Part shown: positions 1 to 5,350 of the stretch, piece after piece
Position numbering within the stretch: the stretch's first letter is position 1
How the letters are laid out: every line of letters starts with the position of its first letter
DNA from: DATFGK01 sp046712825
Lineage (GTDB): Bacteria; Actinomycetota; AC-67
Assembly (NCBI GenBank): GCA_046712825.1
Contig: JBKKCR010000266.1
Coordinates: forward strand, 1 to 10,695
Direction: 5' to 3'
DNA length: 10,695 nt
Notes under the pieces: model-generated
Databases searched by the model: none
The model's input: the letters and a program-made list of their open reading frames with translations, nothing else
Told to the model about the DNA's origin: nothing
Program-made: the position numbers and the translations under genes

Positions 1-10
1 GTGCAAGCGT

Positions 11-38
11 GATGCCCGAGCGATGTCGCTCGGGCATC
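11..38 (-). terminator. Hairpin terminator closing the tRNA cluster
   Basis: The arms 11-22 and 27-38 (GATGCCCGAGCG and its exact complement) form a 12-bp stem with a 4-nt loop. On the minus strand it begins 5 nt after the 3' end of tRNA-Lys, so it most likely ends the Arg-His-Lys transcript. There is no run of U after it; terminators without a U-tract are common in high-GC actinobacteria. The outer stem GATGCCCG/CGGGCATC recurs in the hairpin at 6745-6777. Confidence 0.7.
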
Positions 39-42
39 GTCG

Positions 43-116
43 TGGGCCGCCAGGGACTCGAACCCCGAACCTTAGGCTTAAGAGGCCTCTGCTCTAGCCA
101 GTTGAGCTAGCGGCCC
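43..116 (-). tRNA. tRNA-Lys (anticodon CUU)
   Basis: On the minus strand this 74-nt segment folds as a complete cloverleaf. The acceptor stem GGGCCGC/GCGGCCC is fully paired, the D arm is GCTC/GAGC, and the T arm is CGGGG/CCCTG with loop TTCGAGT. The 7-nt anticodon loop CTCTTAA places CTT at positions 34-36, which reads the lysine codon AAG. The discriminator base is A. CCA is not encoded and must be added after transcription. It is the last gene of the tRNA cluster, just before the hairpin at 11-38. Confidence 0.96.
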
Positions 117-134
117 AGACAACCAGCAGCCTGG

Positions 135-140
135 ATGATA
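135..140 (-). promoter_or_regulatory. Possible -10 element before tRNA-Lys
   Basis: The 34-nt spacer between tRNA-His and tRNA-Lys contains an AT-rich patch in a GC-rich setting. On the minus strand it reads TATCAT (5 of 6 to TATAAT), which would start transcription about 12 nt before the tRNA. No -35 is recognisable. It may equally be an RNA-processing spacer within one transcript. Confidence 0.3.
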
Positions 141-150
141 GTAAGCAGAG

Positions 151-225
151 GGTGACCGAGGGGAATTGAACCCCCGACCTCCGGGACCACAACCCGGCGC
201 TCTAACCAACTGAGCTACGGCCACC
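151..225 (-). tRNA. tRNA-His (anticodon GUG)
   Basis: The cloverleaf has acceptor stem GTGGCCG/CGGTCAC, D arm GCTC/GAGC, anticodon stem CCGGG/CCCGG with loop TTGTGGT (anticodon GTG), and T arm GGGGG/CCCCT with loop TTCAATT. The gene carries the histidine identity pair: an extra G at position -1 (base 225) opposite C at the discriminator position (base 151). CCA is not encoded. Only 12 nt separate it from tRNA-Arg upstream, so the two are probably processed from one precursor. Confidence 0.96.
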
Positions 226-237
226 ACGGTTCGAACG

Positions 238-311
238 CGCGCCCGAGAGGACTCGAACCCCTAACCCGCTGGGTAGAAACCAGCTGCTCTATCCATTTGA
301 GCTACGGGCGC
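238..311 (-). tRNA. tRNA-Arg (anticodon UCU)
   Basis: The minus strand folds into a 74-nt cloverleaf with acceptor stem GCGCCCG/CGGGCGC, D arm GCTC/GAGC, and anticodon stem GCTGG/CCAGC. Its loop TTTCTAC puts TCT at 34-36, which reads AGA. The T loop is TTCGAGT and the discriminator is G. CCA is not encoded. AGA is a rare codon in GC-rich genomes, so this is a minor arginine tRNA. It is first in the Arg-His-Lys group and has its own candidate promoter at 325-333. Confidence 0.96.
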
Positions 312-324
312 AGGCTTCGAAGAA

Positions 325-333
325 AGTGTAGCA
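325..333 (-). promoter_or_regulatory. Extended -10 promoter for the Arg-His-Lys tRNA group
   Basis: On the minus strand TGCTACACT is an extended -10 (TGn plus TACACT, 4 of 6 to TATAAT). It places the start of transcription near 318, about 7 nt before tRNA-Arg. A weak -35 candidate CTGAAA (351-356) overlaps the stop codon of the LPXTG gene, but its 17-18 nt distance from the TGC element (20 nt from the hexamer) is not ideal. Confidence 0.45.
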
Positions 334-352
334 GCGGGCCCGGAGCGCGCTT

Positions 353-706
353 TCAGGAAACGCTTCGCGCCGTGCGCCGAACCAGCACCCCGCCGCCAAC
401 CGCCAGGGCCAGCGTCAATGCAGCCGGCCACAGGAGCGATCCTCCGCCCGTGCGCGGCAACTCTTCGCCCTCGCCGGGAGACACCTCGGGCCCGGCAGCA
501 GTCTCGGTCTCCGTCGCTGTGGGGAACAGGGGGGTCTCGGACTCGGTTGGGACCGGCCCGGGGAACGTGAAGGTCTCGGATGGGGTCGGGGAGGTCGTCG
601 GGAGGGTCAGAGGCTCTTCGTCGGTCCCTTTGACGAATACCGCTCCGATACCGACGGCGAGCAGGACGACGATCAGCCCGGCGAGGACGCGCTGCGACGT
701 GCCCAA
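353..706 (-). CDS. Small LPXTG-anchored surface protein
   Basis: The product has 117 residues and the layout of a sortase substrate. Residues 7-25 form a hydrophobic export signal or signal anchor. Residues 30-80 are a low-complexity Pro/Thr/Ser/Glu stretch with no folded domain visible. LPRTG lies at 83-87, a hydrophobic segment at about 91-108, and a positive tail (RR at 110-111) ends the chain. In the LPXTG family sortase cuts between T and G and links the protein to the cell wall. The start is TTG at 706, chosen because GGAGGG (714-719 on the plus strand) lies 7 nt upstream and an in-frame stop sits just beyond. The gene lies alone between tRNA-Gly and tRNA-Arg; no sortase gene is in the window. 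With no adhesin or enzyme domain, it may be a wall spacer or stalk; the exact role is unknown. Confidence 0.8.
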   Translation of the reverse strand: MGTSQRVLAGLIVVLLAVGIGAVFVKGTDEEPLTLPTTSPTPSETFTFPGPVPTESETPLFPTATETETAAGPEVSPGEGEELPRTGGGSLLWPAALTLALAVGGGVLVRRTARSVS

Positions 707-743
707 CTTCAGGCCCTCCAGGTCAACGAATTACAGGCATGTA

Positions 744-752
744 ACTCTAGCA
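744..752 (-). promoter_or_regulatory. Extended -10 promoter of the LPXTG gene
   Basis: The minus strand reads TGCTAGAGT, an extended -10. It would start transcription near 737, giving a leader of about 30 nt that contains the GGAGGG ribosome binding site of the TTG-started gene. No convincing -35 is seen. Confidence 0.4.
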
Positions 753-762
753 TGGGAAGGAA

Positions 763-780
763 CGGCCGCAGCCCCGGCCG
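763..780 (-). terminator. Possible terminator after tRNA-Gly
   Basis: CGGCCG repeats at 763-768 and 775-780 can pair across a 6-nt loop. On the minus strand the stem is followed by TTCCTTCC, 15 nt beyond the tRNA-Gly 3' end. The position is right for a tRNA terminator, but the stem is short and each arm is itself a palindrome, so this is uncertain. Confidence 0.4.
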
Positions 781-795
781 GCGGGCGGAAGGTCG

Positions 796-866
796 AGCGG
801 GCGAAGGGAATCGAACCCTTATCACGAGCTTGGAAGGCTCGAGCTCTACCATTGAGCTACGCCCGC
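796..866 (-). tRNA. tRNA-Gly (anticodon UCC)
   Basis: The minus strand folds into a 71-nt cloverleaf with acceptor stem GCGGGCG/CGCCCGC, D arm GCTC/GAGC with a short 7-nt loop, and anticodon stem CGAGC/GCTCG. Its loop CTTCCAA gives anticodon TCC. The T arm is AAGGG/CCCTT with loop TTCGATT, the variable loop has 4 nt, and the discriminator is U. CCA is not encoded. It reads GGA and, by wobble, GGG. Confidence 0.96.
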
Positions 867-878
867 GGAGCCCGGCGC

Positions 879-887
879 ATCGTAGCA
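879..887 (-). promoter_or_regulatory. Extended -10 promoter of tRNA-Gly
   Basis: TGCTACGAT on the minus strand is an extended -10. It would start transcription near 872, about 6 nt before the mature tRNA-Gly end. That spacing is typical of a single-gene tRNA transcript. No clear -35. Confidence 0.45.
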
Positions 888-953
888 TCGCCGCTGCGTC
901 ACGCTCCGCGATGCCCATCTCCGCTGGTTCCCGTTCCGGCCCCGGAAAGGGGA

Positions 954-979
954 CTGGGGTGAGCCTTGGCTCACCCCAG
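954..979 (-). terminator. Perfect 12-bp inverted repeat, probable tRNA-Pro terminator
   Basis: CTGGGGTGAGCC (954-965) and its exact complement (968-979) are separated by only TT, so the folded form is about an 11-bp stem with a 4-nt loop. On the minus strand it is followed by TCCCCTTTCC, a partly pyrimidine tail. It lies about 120 nt beyond tRNA-Pro, the nearest upstream gene on that strand. It could instead be a protein-binding palindrome. The rest of 867-1099 holds no gene that I can support. Confidence 0.55.
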
Positions 980-1099
980 CGGGGGATGCACTCCCGCCTC
1001 GGGGGCGGCGGAAGCATATTGGCTCATACCCTCCACCGAAACGCTGAAACCTCCGCGCTGGGAAATCTGGAAAGGAACCTGCGTTTCGAAAGATCGACG

Positions 1100-1174
1100 T
1101 CGGGGCGGGCGGATTCGAACCGCCGGCCTCCTGCTCCCAAAGCAGGCGCGCTAACCAAGCTGCGCTACGCCCCG
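1100..1174 (-). tRNA. tRNA-Pro (anticodon UGG)
   Basis: The 75-nt cloverleaf has acceptor stem CGGGGCG/CGCCCCG starting with the C typical of bacterial proline tRNAs. The D arm is GCGC/GCGC, the anticodon stem CCTGC/GCAGG with loop TTTGGGA (anticodon TGG), and the T arm GGCGG/CCGCC with loop TTCGAAT. The discriminator is A. CCA is not encoded. It starts 32 nt after the stop codon of the methyltransferase at 1207-1977; in that spacer TATCCT (1184-1189, minus strand) is a weak -10 candidate. Confidence 0.96.
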
Positions 1175-1206
1175 CCGATCACAAGGATACGGTCCGGAGA
1201 CCCCGG

Positions 1207-1977
1207 CTACACCCTGATGACGCCGATCCCCGCCCAGCTCTGATCCCAATCGGCGACCAATTCCTTCACCGATCGCCCGTCCTTCACCTCGCGCCAGAAC
1301 CGGTCGACCTGGGATGTGGTCTCGACCCGGTTGGGGACGATGTCGTGGAGGGCGACCACCCCGCCGGGGCGGACCAGCGGCGCGTACGACTCGAAGTCGC
1401 GCTTGACCCCCTCGTACGTGTGGTCGCCGTCGATCATCAGGAAATCCAGCAGCTCGCCGCCCAGCATCCTCTTCACCCGCTCGACCGTTTCTTGAGAATG
1501 CGAGTCGGCACGGATCAGATCGAGCCGCTGTCCGGGCCGAGCGAACGCCCGGTAGAGCACGCGTTTCCACCACGGATATCCGCCGCCGAACCATCCACCC
1601 GGCAGGTCGACGCTCAGCACGTGCGCGTCGTCGGCGGCCGAACGGGTGAGGAGGAACAACGTTCCGCCGCGGGCGGTGCCGATCTCCAGCAAGCGCTTCG
1701 GTTTCTGCGTGGACACCGCGTGGGTCAGCCCGCTGATCTCCTTGCGAACCTGCAAGGGGGTGATCGTGCGTCCGAAGCCATCGTACGCGAGCGTCAGCAA
1801 CGCTTCCGGGTCGCGGACCGGCCGAGTGCGCCGCATCTGCACGAGCACGAACGGCAGCGCCACCAGAACCCGAAGCTCCTTGACCTGCCGGTAGACGGCC
1901 CCGACGATCCGGACGACGACGGGATGTTTGCCGCCGGTTCGCCATGACTTCACGCGCCTTCGCATAGTGCTCGGCAT
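1207..1977 (-). CDS. Class I SAM-dependent methyltransferase (Methyltransf_24-like)
   Basis: The 256-residue product has a Rossmann-type SAM-binding core. The glycine-rich motif I LEIGTARGGT is at 97-106, the acidic residue after strand 2 is Asp124 in LSVDLP, DGDHTYEGV starts at 183, and HDI is at 211-213. Such motifs mark the family that includes sugar and natural-product O-methyltransferases and the CmcI-like hydroxylases; the substrate cannot be read from the sequence. Residues 20-47 are basic and hydrophobic and might associate with a membrane. ATG at 1977 is chosen because GGGAG lies 6 nt upstream. A longer frame to 2217 would run into the divergent tig gene, and the in-frame ATG at 1995 has no ribosome binding site. 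It is transcribed away from tig and toward tRNA-Pro. Confidence 0.85.
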   Translation of the reverse strand: MPSTMRRRVKSWRTGGKHPVVVRIVGAVYRQVKELRVLVALPFVLVQMRRTRPVRDPEALLTLAYDGFGRTITPLQVRKEISGLTHAVSTQKPKRLLEIGTARGGTLFLLTRSAADDAHVLSVDLPGGWFGGGYPWWKRVLYRAFARPGQRLDLIRADSHSQETVERVKRMLGGELLDFLMIDGDHTYEGVKRDFESYAPLVRPGGVVALHDIVPNRVETTSQVDRFWREVKDGRSVKELVADWDQSWAGIGVIRV

Positions 1978-2013
1978 GCTCTTCTCCCACAACATCGCTT
2001 TACGAGCAGCGGA

Positions 2014-2022
2014 ACGATAGCA
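2014..2022 (-). promoter_or_regulatory. Extended -10 promoter of the first methyltransferase
   Basis: TGCTATCGT on the minus strand is an extended -10 located 36 nt before the ATG at 1977. It leaves room for a short leader with the GGGAG ribosome binding site. A weak -35 (CTGAGA, 2035-2040) overlaps the region upstream of the tig -10. Confidence 0.4.
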
Positions 2023-2048
2023 AGCCGCCCAGGCTCTCAGGCGACGGC

Positions 2049-2054
2049 TAAGAT
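2049..2054 (+). promoter_or_regulatory. -10 element giving leaderless tig mRNA
   Basis: TAAGAT ends 8 nt before the tig ATG, so transcription should start at or within 1-2 nt of the start codon. No Shine-Dalgarno sequence is present in this gap. Leaderless mRNA is common in actinobacteria. The -35 region is not recognisable. Confidence 0.55.
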
Positions 2055-2062
2055 ACGGCCCG

Positions 2063-3361
2063 ATGAAAACCACTGTTTCGCAGGAAGGTCCCACGAAGGT
2101 CCGCATCTCGGTCGAGGCGACGCCCGACGAGGTTGCACCCGCGGTCGAGCGCGCGTTCGAACGGCTCGCCGGCGAGGTGAAGGTCCCGGGCTTCCGCCAG
2201 GGCAAGGTCCCCCGCAAGGTCCTCGAAGCGCGGCTCGGCGCGGATCAGATCCGAGAGGCGTCCTTGCAGGAAGCCGTCCCGCTCCTTTGGCGTCAGGCGA
2301 TGACCGAGAGCGATGTGTCACCGATCTCGCTCCCCGACATCGAGGTTCGCTCCTACGACGACCAGGGTCTCGCATTCGACGCGCTGTTCGAGGTTCGGCC
2401 GGAGATCAACCTCCCCGACTTCTCGCAGATCAGCGTGGAGCGCCCCGACGCTTCGGTGACGGACGAAGAGCTGGACGAGCAGCTCGCACGCCTGCGGGAC
2501 CGCTTCGCAACGCTCGAAACGGTCACGCGTCCCGCGCACTCCGGCGACTTCGCGCTGATCGACCTCAAGGGCTACGTCCACGACAAAGAGGTCCCCGAGG
2601 CGAGCGCGACCGACCTGCTCTACGAGATCGGATCCGAGCGGTTCGTGCCCGAGCTCGATCGCGAGCTCGAGGGGAAGCGGCAGGGCGACATCCTGAAATT
2701 CAACGCCACATTGCCGGAAACGTACCCCGGGGAATTCGCGGGCCAGGAGATCACGTTCCAGGTGCTGGTGAAAGAGATCAGGCAGAAGAACCTTCCCGCC
2801 TTGGACGACGAGTTCGCCAAGTCGGCTTCGGAGTTCGACACGCTCGACGAGCTGCGCGCCGATGTCCGCACGCGGATCGAGGAACTGAAACGTGTTTCAG
2901 CCGATGCGGAAGTTCGGAACCGTTTGCTCGAGAAGGTCATCGAGCAAGCAAGCGTCCCGGTGCCCGAAGCCCTCGCGAACGACGAGATGTCCTACCGCGC
3001 TTCGCGGCTTTCCGACCAGCTTCGCGCGGCCGGCGTCTCGCTCGAGCAATATCTGGAGCGAACCGGTCAGACCGAAGAGCAGATCACCGACGACCTGCGC
3101 CGACAGGCCGAGCGGAACGTGGCAGCCCAGCTGATCCTGGACGAGGTGGGGAAACGCGAGGAGCTCGCGGCCTCGGAAGAGGACGTCCAAGCCGAGCTGC
3201 TCACACACGCCCAAGCGCTGCAGAAAGAGCCCGACGAGCTGCGCGAGAGCCTGGTTTCCGGCGGCCGGTTGGGGGCCCTCTCCGCTGATATCATCAGGCG
3301 GAAGGCGCTTGACCTGATCGTCGAGCGCGCCGAAGTGAAAGAAGAGTCAAAACCAGCCTAG
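2063..3361 (+). CDS. tig: Trigger factor (ribosome-associated chaperone and prolyl isomerase)
   Basis: The 432-residue product matches trigger factor along its whole length. The N-terminal ribosome-binding domain carries the signature GFRQGKVP at 43-50, which docks next to the exit tunnel. An FKBP-type prolyl isomerase domain follows from about 150 to 245, and a helical C-terminal chaperone arm fills about 255-430. The usual bacterial length is 430-470. The protein binds nascent chains as they leave the ribosome. The start codon is ATG at 2063, placed 8 nt after a -10 element and without a ribosome binding site, which points to leaderless translation. It heads tig-clpP-clpX, with 29 nt before clpP, so folding and degradation of new proteins are probably co-expressed. 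Confidence 0.97.
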   Translation: MKTTVSQEGPTKVRISVEATPDEVAPAVERAFERLAGEVKVPGFRQGKVPRKVLEARLGADQIREASLQEAVPLLWRQAMTESDVSPISLPDIEVRSYDDQGLAFDALFEVRPEINLPDFSQISVERPDASVTDEELDEQLARLRDRFATLETVTRPAHSGDFALIDLKGYVHDKEVPEASATDLLYEIGSERFVPELDRELEGKRQGDILKFNATLPETYPGEFAGQEITFQVLVKEIRQKNLPALDDEFAKSASEFDTLDELRADVRTRIEELKRVSADAEVRNRLLEKVIEQASVPVPEALANDEMSYRASRLSDQLRAAGVSLEQYLERTGQTEEQITDDLRRQAERNVAAQLILDEVGKREELAASEEDVQAELLTHAQALQKEPDELRESLVSGGRLGALSADIIRRKALDLIVERAEVKEESKPA

Positions 3362-3390
3362 AGCGGTAAGCCGAAAGCAGGAGGCACCCC

Positions 3391-4023
3391 GTGAAGAATT
3401 ACATGGTCCCGATCGTTGTCGAGCAGACGAACCGCGGAGAACGATCCTTCGACATCTACTCCCGGCTCCTCAAGGAGCGGATCGTCTTCCTGGGCACCGA
3501 GGTCGACGACACGGTCGCGAACCTCATCATGGCGCAGCTGATCCACCTCGAAGCCGAGGACCCCTCGAAGGACATCTCGATCTACGTCAACTCGCCGGGT
3601 GGATCGATCACCGCGCTCTTCGCGATCTACGACACGATGCAGTACATCAAGCCCGACGTCTCGACCTTGTGCATGGGCCAAGCCGCCAGCGCAGCGGCCG
3701 TCCTGCTTGCTGCCGGGGCGCACGGCAAGCGGTACGCGCTACCGCACGCGCGGATCCTCATCCACCAGCCGCACGGACAGGCCGGCGGTCAGGCGGTCGA
3801 CATCGAGATCCAGGCGCGGGAGATTCTCCGCTATCGCCGGCTCCTCGACGAGCTTCTCGCCGAGCACACCGGCCAGACGCTGGAGAAAGTTTCGAAAGAC
3901 ACGGATCGCGACTTCATCATGACCGCTGACGAGGCGAAAGCCTATGGTATCGTTGACGAGATCATTTCTTCCCGTAAAACACAGGCAGTAGCTGCTGCGG
4001 TTGGTGCGGCGAACGGTTCATAA
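3391..4023 (+). CDS. clpP: ATP-dependent Clp protease proteolytic subunit
   Basis: The 210-residue serine peptidase shows the full ClpP triad: Ser100 in MGQAAS (95-100), His125 in ILIHQP, and Asp174 in DTDRD, at the spacing of known ClpP proteins. NSPGG at 67-71 is the oxyanion-hole strand. ClpP forms a two-ring 14-subunit chamber that degrades substrates unfolded and fed in by ClpX, encoded next. GTG at 3391 is preceded by AGGAGG at 3379-3384 with a 6-nt gap; the in-frame ATG at 3403 lacks such a site. Many actinobacteria carry clpP1 and clpP2 in tandem here, but this operon has one, so either ClpP acts alone or a second copy lies elsewhere. Confidence 0.97.
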   Translation: MKNYMVPIVVEQTNRGERSFDIYSRLLKERIVFLGTEVDDTVANLIMAQLIHLEAEDPSKDISIYVNSPGGSITALFAIYDTMQYIKPDVSTLCMGQAASAAAVLLAAGAHGKRYALPHARILIHQPHGQAGGQAVDIEIQAREILRYRRLLDELLAEHTGQTLEKVSKDTDRDFIMTADEAKAYGIVDEIISSRKTQAVAAAVGAANGS

Positions 4024-4060
4024 AACTCGATAAGAGACCCGAAAGAGAACGGGAGCCGGG

Positions 4061-5344
4061 GTGGCGAAATTCGGGGATGGCGGCGACCTGCTGAAGTGTT
4101 CCTTCTGCGGGAAATCGCAGAAACAGGTAAAGAAGCTCATCGCCGGTCCCGGCGTCTACATCTGCGACGAGTGCATCGACCTCTGCAACGAGATCATCGA
4201 AGAGGAACTTTCGGAAACGACCGAGCTCAAGCTCGAAGAGCTTCCGAAGCCGAAAGACATCTACGACTTCCTGAACGACTACGTGATCGGTCAGGAGATG
4301 GCAAAGAAGATCCTTGCGGTCGCCGTCTACAACCACTACAAGCGGATCCAGGTCGGGGCGTACCACGAGTCCGAAGTCGAGCTGCAGAAGTCCAACATCC
4401 TGCTGCTCGGCCCGACCGGCTGCGGCAAGACCTTGCTCGCGCAGACATTGGCTCGCATGCTCAACGTTCCGTTCGCGATCGCCGATGCCACGGCGCTGAC
4501 CGAGGCCGGCTACGTCGGTGAGGACGTCGAGAACATCCTCCTGAAGCTGATCCAGGCGGCCGACTACGACGTCAAGAAGGCCGAGACCGGCATCATCTAC
4601 ATCGACGAGGTCGACAAGATCGCGCGAAAGTCGGAGAACCCTTCGATCACCCGCGACGTGTCCGGCGAGGGCGTGCAGCAAGCGCTGCTGAAGATCCTCG
4701 AAGGCACGACCGCGAGCGTCCCGCCACAGGGCGGCCGCAAGCACCCGCACCAGGAGTTCATCCAGATCGACACGACGAACATACTGTTCATCTGCGGCGG
4801 CGCGTTCGCCGGGCTCGAGAAGATCATCGAGGACCGGATCGGCCGCAAGGGTGTCGGCTTCGGCGCCGACATCCGCCGCGCCGACGAGAAGGCCCTCGGC
4901 GAGATCCTGTCGCATGTGATGCCCGAGGACCTGTTGAAGTTCGGGCTGATCCCTGAGTTCGTCGGACGGCTCCCGGTCGTATCGTTCGTGCACAACCTCG
5001 ACACCGACGCGCTCGTGCGCATCCTGACCGAGCCGAAGAACGCGTTGTCCAGGCAGTACCGCAAGTTCTTCGAGTTCGACGGCGTTGCGCTCGAGTTCGA
5101 GGACGAAGCCCTCATCGCGATCTCAGAGGAAGCGATGAAGCGAGGAACCGGGGCGCGCGGGCTTCGGGCGATCATGGAAGAGGTCCTCCTCGGCGTCATG
5201 TACGAGCTTCCATCGCGCAAGGACGTCTCGAAGTGCATGATCACGCGTGAGACGGTCCTGTCCCGGACGGTTCCGACGCTGGTGCTCAAGGCCGGCGAAG
5301 ATACGCCCGCGCCGACGAAAGTCCGACGCGAGCGCTCCGCCTGA
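4061..5344 (+). CDS. clpX: ClpX, AAA+ unfoldase of the ClpXP protease
   Basis: The 427-residue protein has all ClpX parts in order. Its N-terminal zinc-binding domain has Cys13, 16, 35 and 38. Walker A GPTGCGKT is at 117-124, the pore-loop GYVG at 150-153, and Walker B IIYIDEVD at 178-185. The RKH loop is at 226-228, the ClpP-docking tripeptide VGF at 265-267 (IGF in E. coli), the arginine finger Arg303 and sensor II Arg366 in GARG. It unfolds tagged proteins with ATP and passes them to ClpP. The start is GTG at 4061 with GGGAG 5 nt upstream, 37 nt after clpP. Its stop is only 6 bp from the stop of the convergent cyclase gene. Confidence 0.97.
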   Translation: MAKFGDGGDLLKCSFCGKSQKQVKKLIAGPGVYICDECIDLCNEIIEEELSETTELKLEELPKPKDIYDFLNDYVIGQEMAKKILAVAVYNHYKRIQVGAYHESEVELQKSNILLLGPTGCGKTLLAQTLARMLNVPFAIADATALTEAGYVGEDVENILLKLIQAADYDVKKAETGIIYIDEVDKIARKSENPSITRDVSGEGVQQALLKILEGTTASVPPQGGRKHPHQEFIQIDTTNILFICGGAFAGLEKIIEDRIGRKGVGFGADIRRADEKALGEILSHVMPEDLLKFGLIPEFVGRLPVVSFVHNLDTDALVRILTEPKNALSRQYRKFFEFDGVALEFEDEALIAISEEAMKRGTGARGLRAIMEEVLLGVMYELPSRKDVSKCMITRETVLSRTVPTLVLKAGEDTPAPTKVRRERSA

Positions 5345-5350
5345 ACGCCG

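Noticed and set aside
297..962. Long plus-strand open frame across 297-962
   Set aside because: It runs antisense through tRNA-Arg, the LPXTG gene and tRNA-Gly; its composition is the shadow expected in GC-rich DNA.
709..1243. Open frames over tRNA-Gly and tRNA-Pro on both strands
   Set aside because: They read through complete tRNA genes and have no ribosome binding site or recognisable product.
1978..2217. Extension of the first methyltransferase to an upstream start at 2217
   Set aside because: It would overlap the first 155 bases of tig on the opposite strand, and the extra residues look like an antisense translation. A good ribosome binding site supports ATG 1977.
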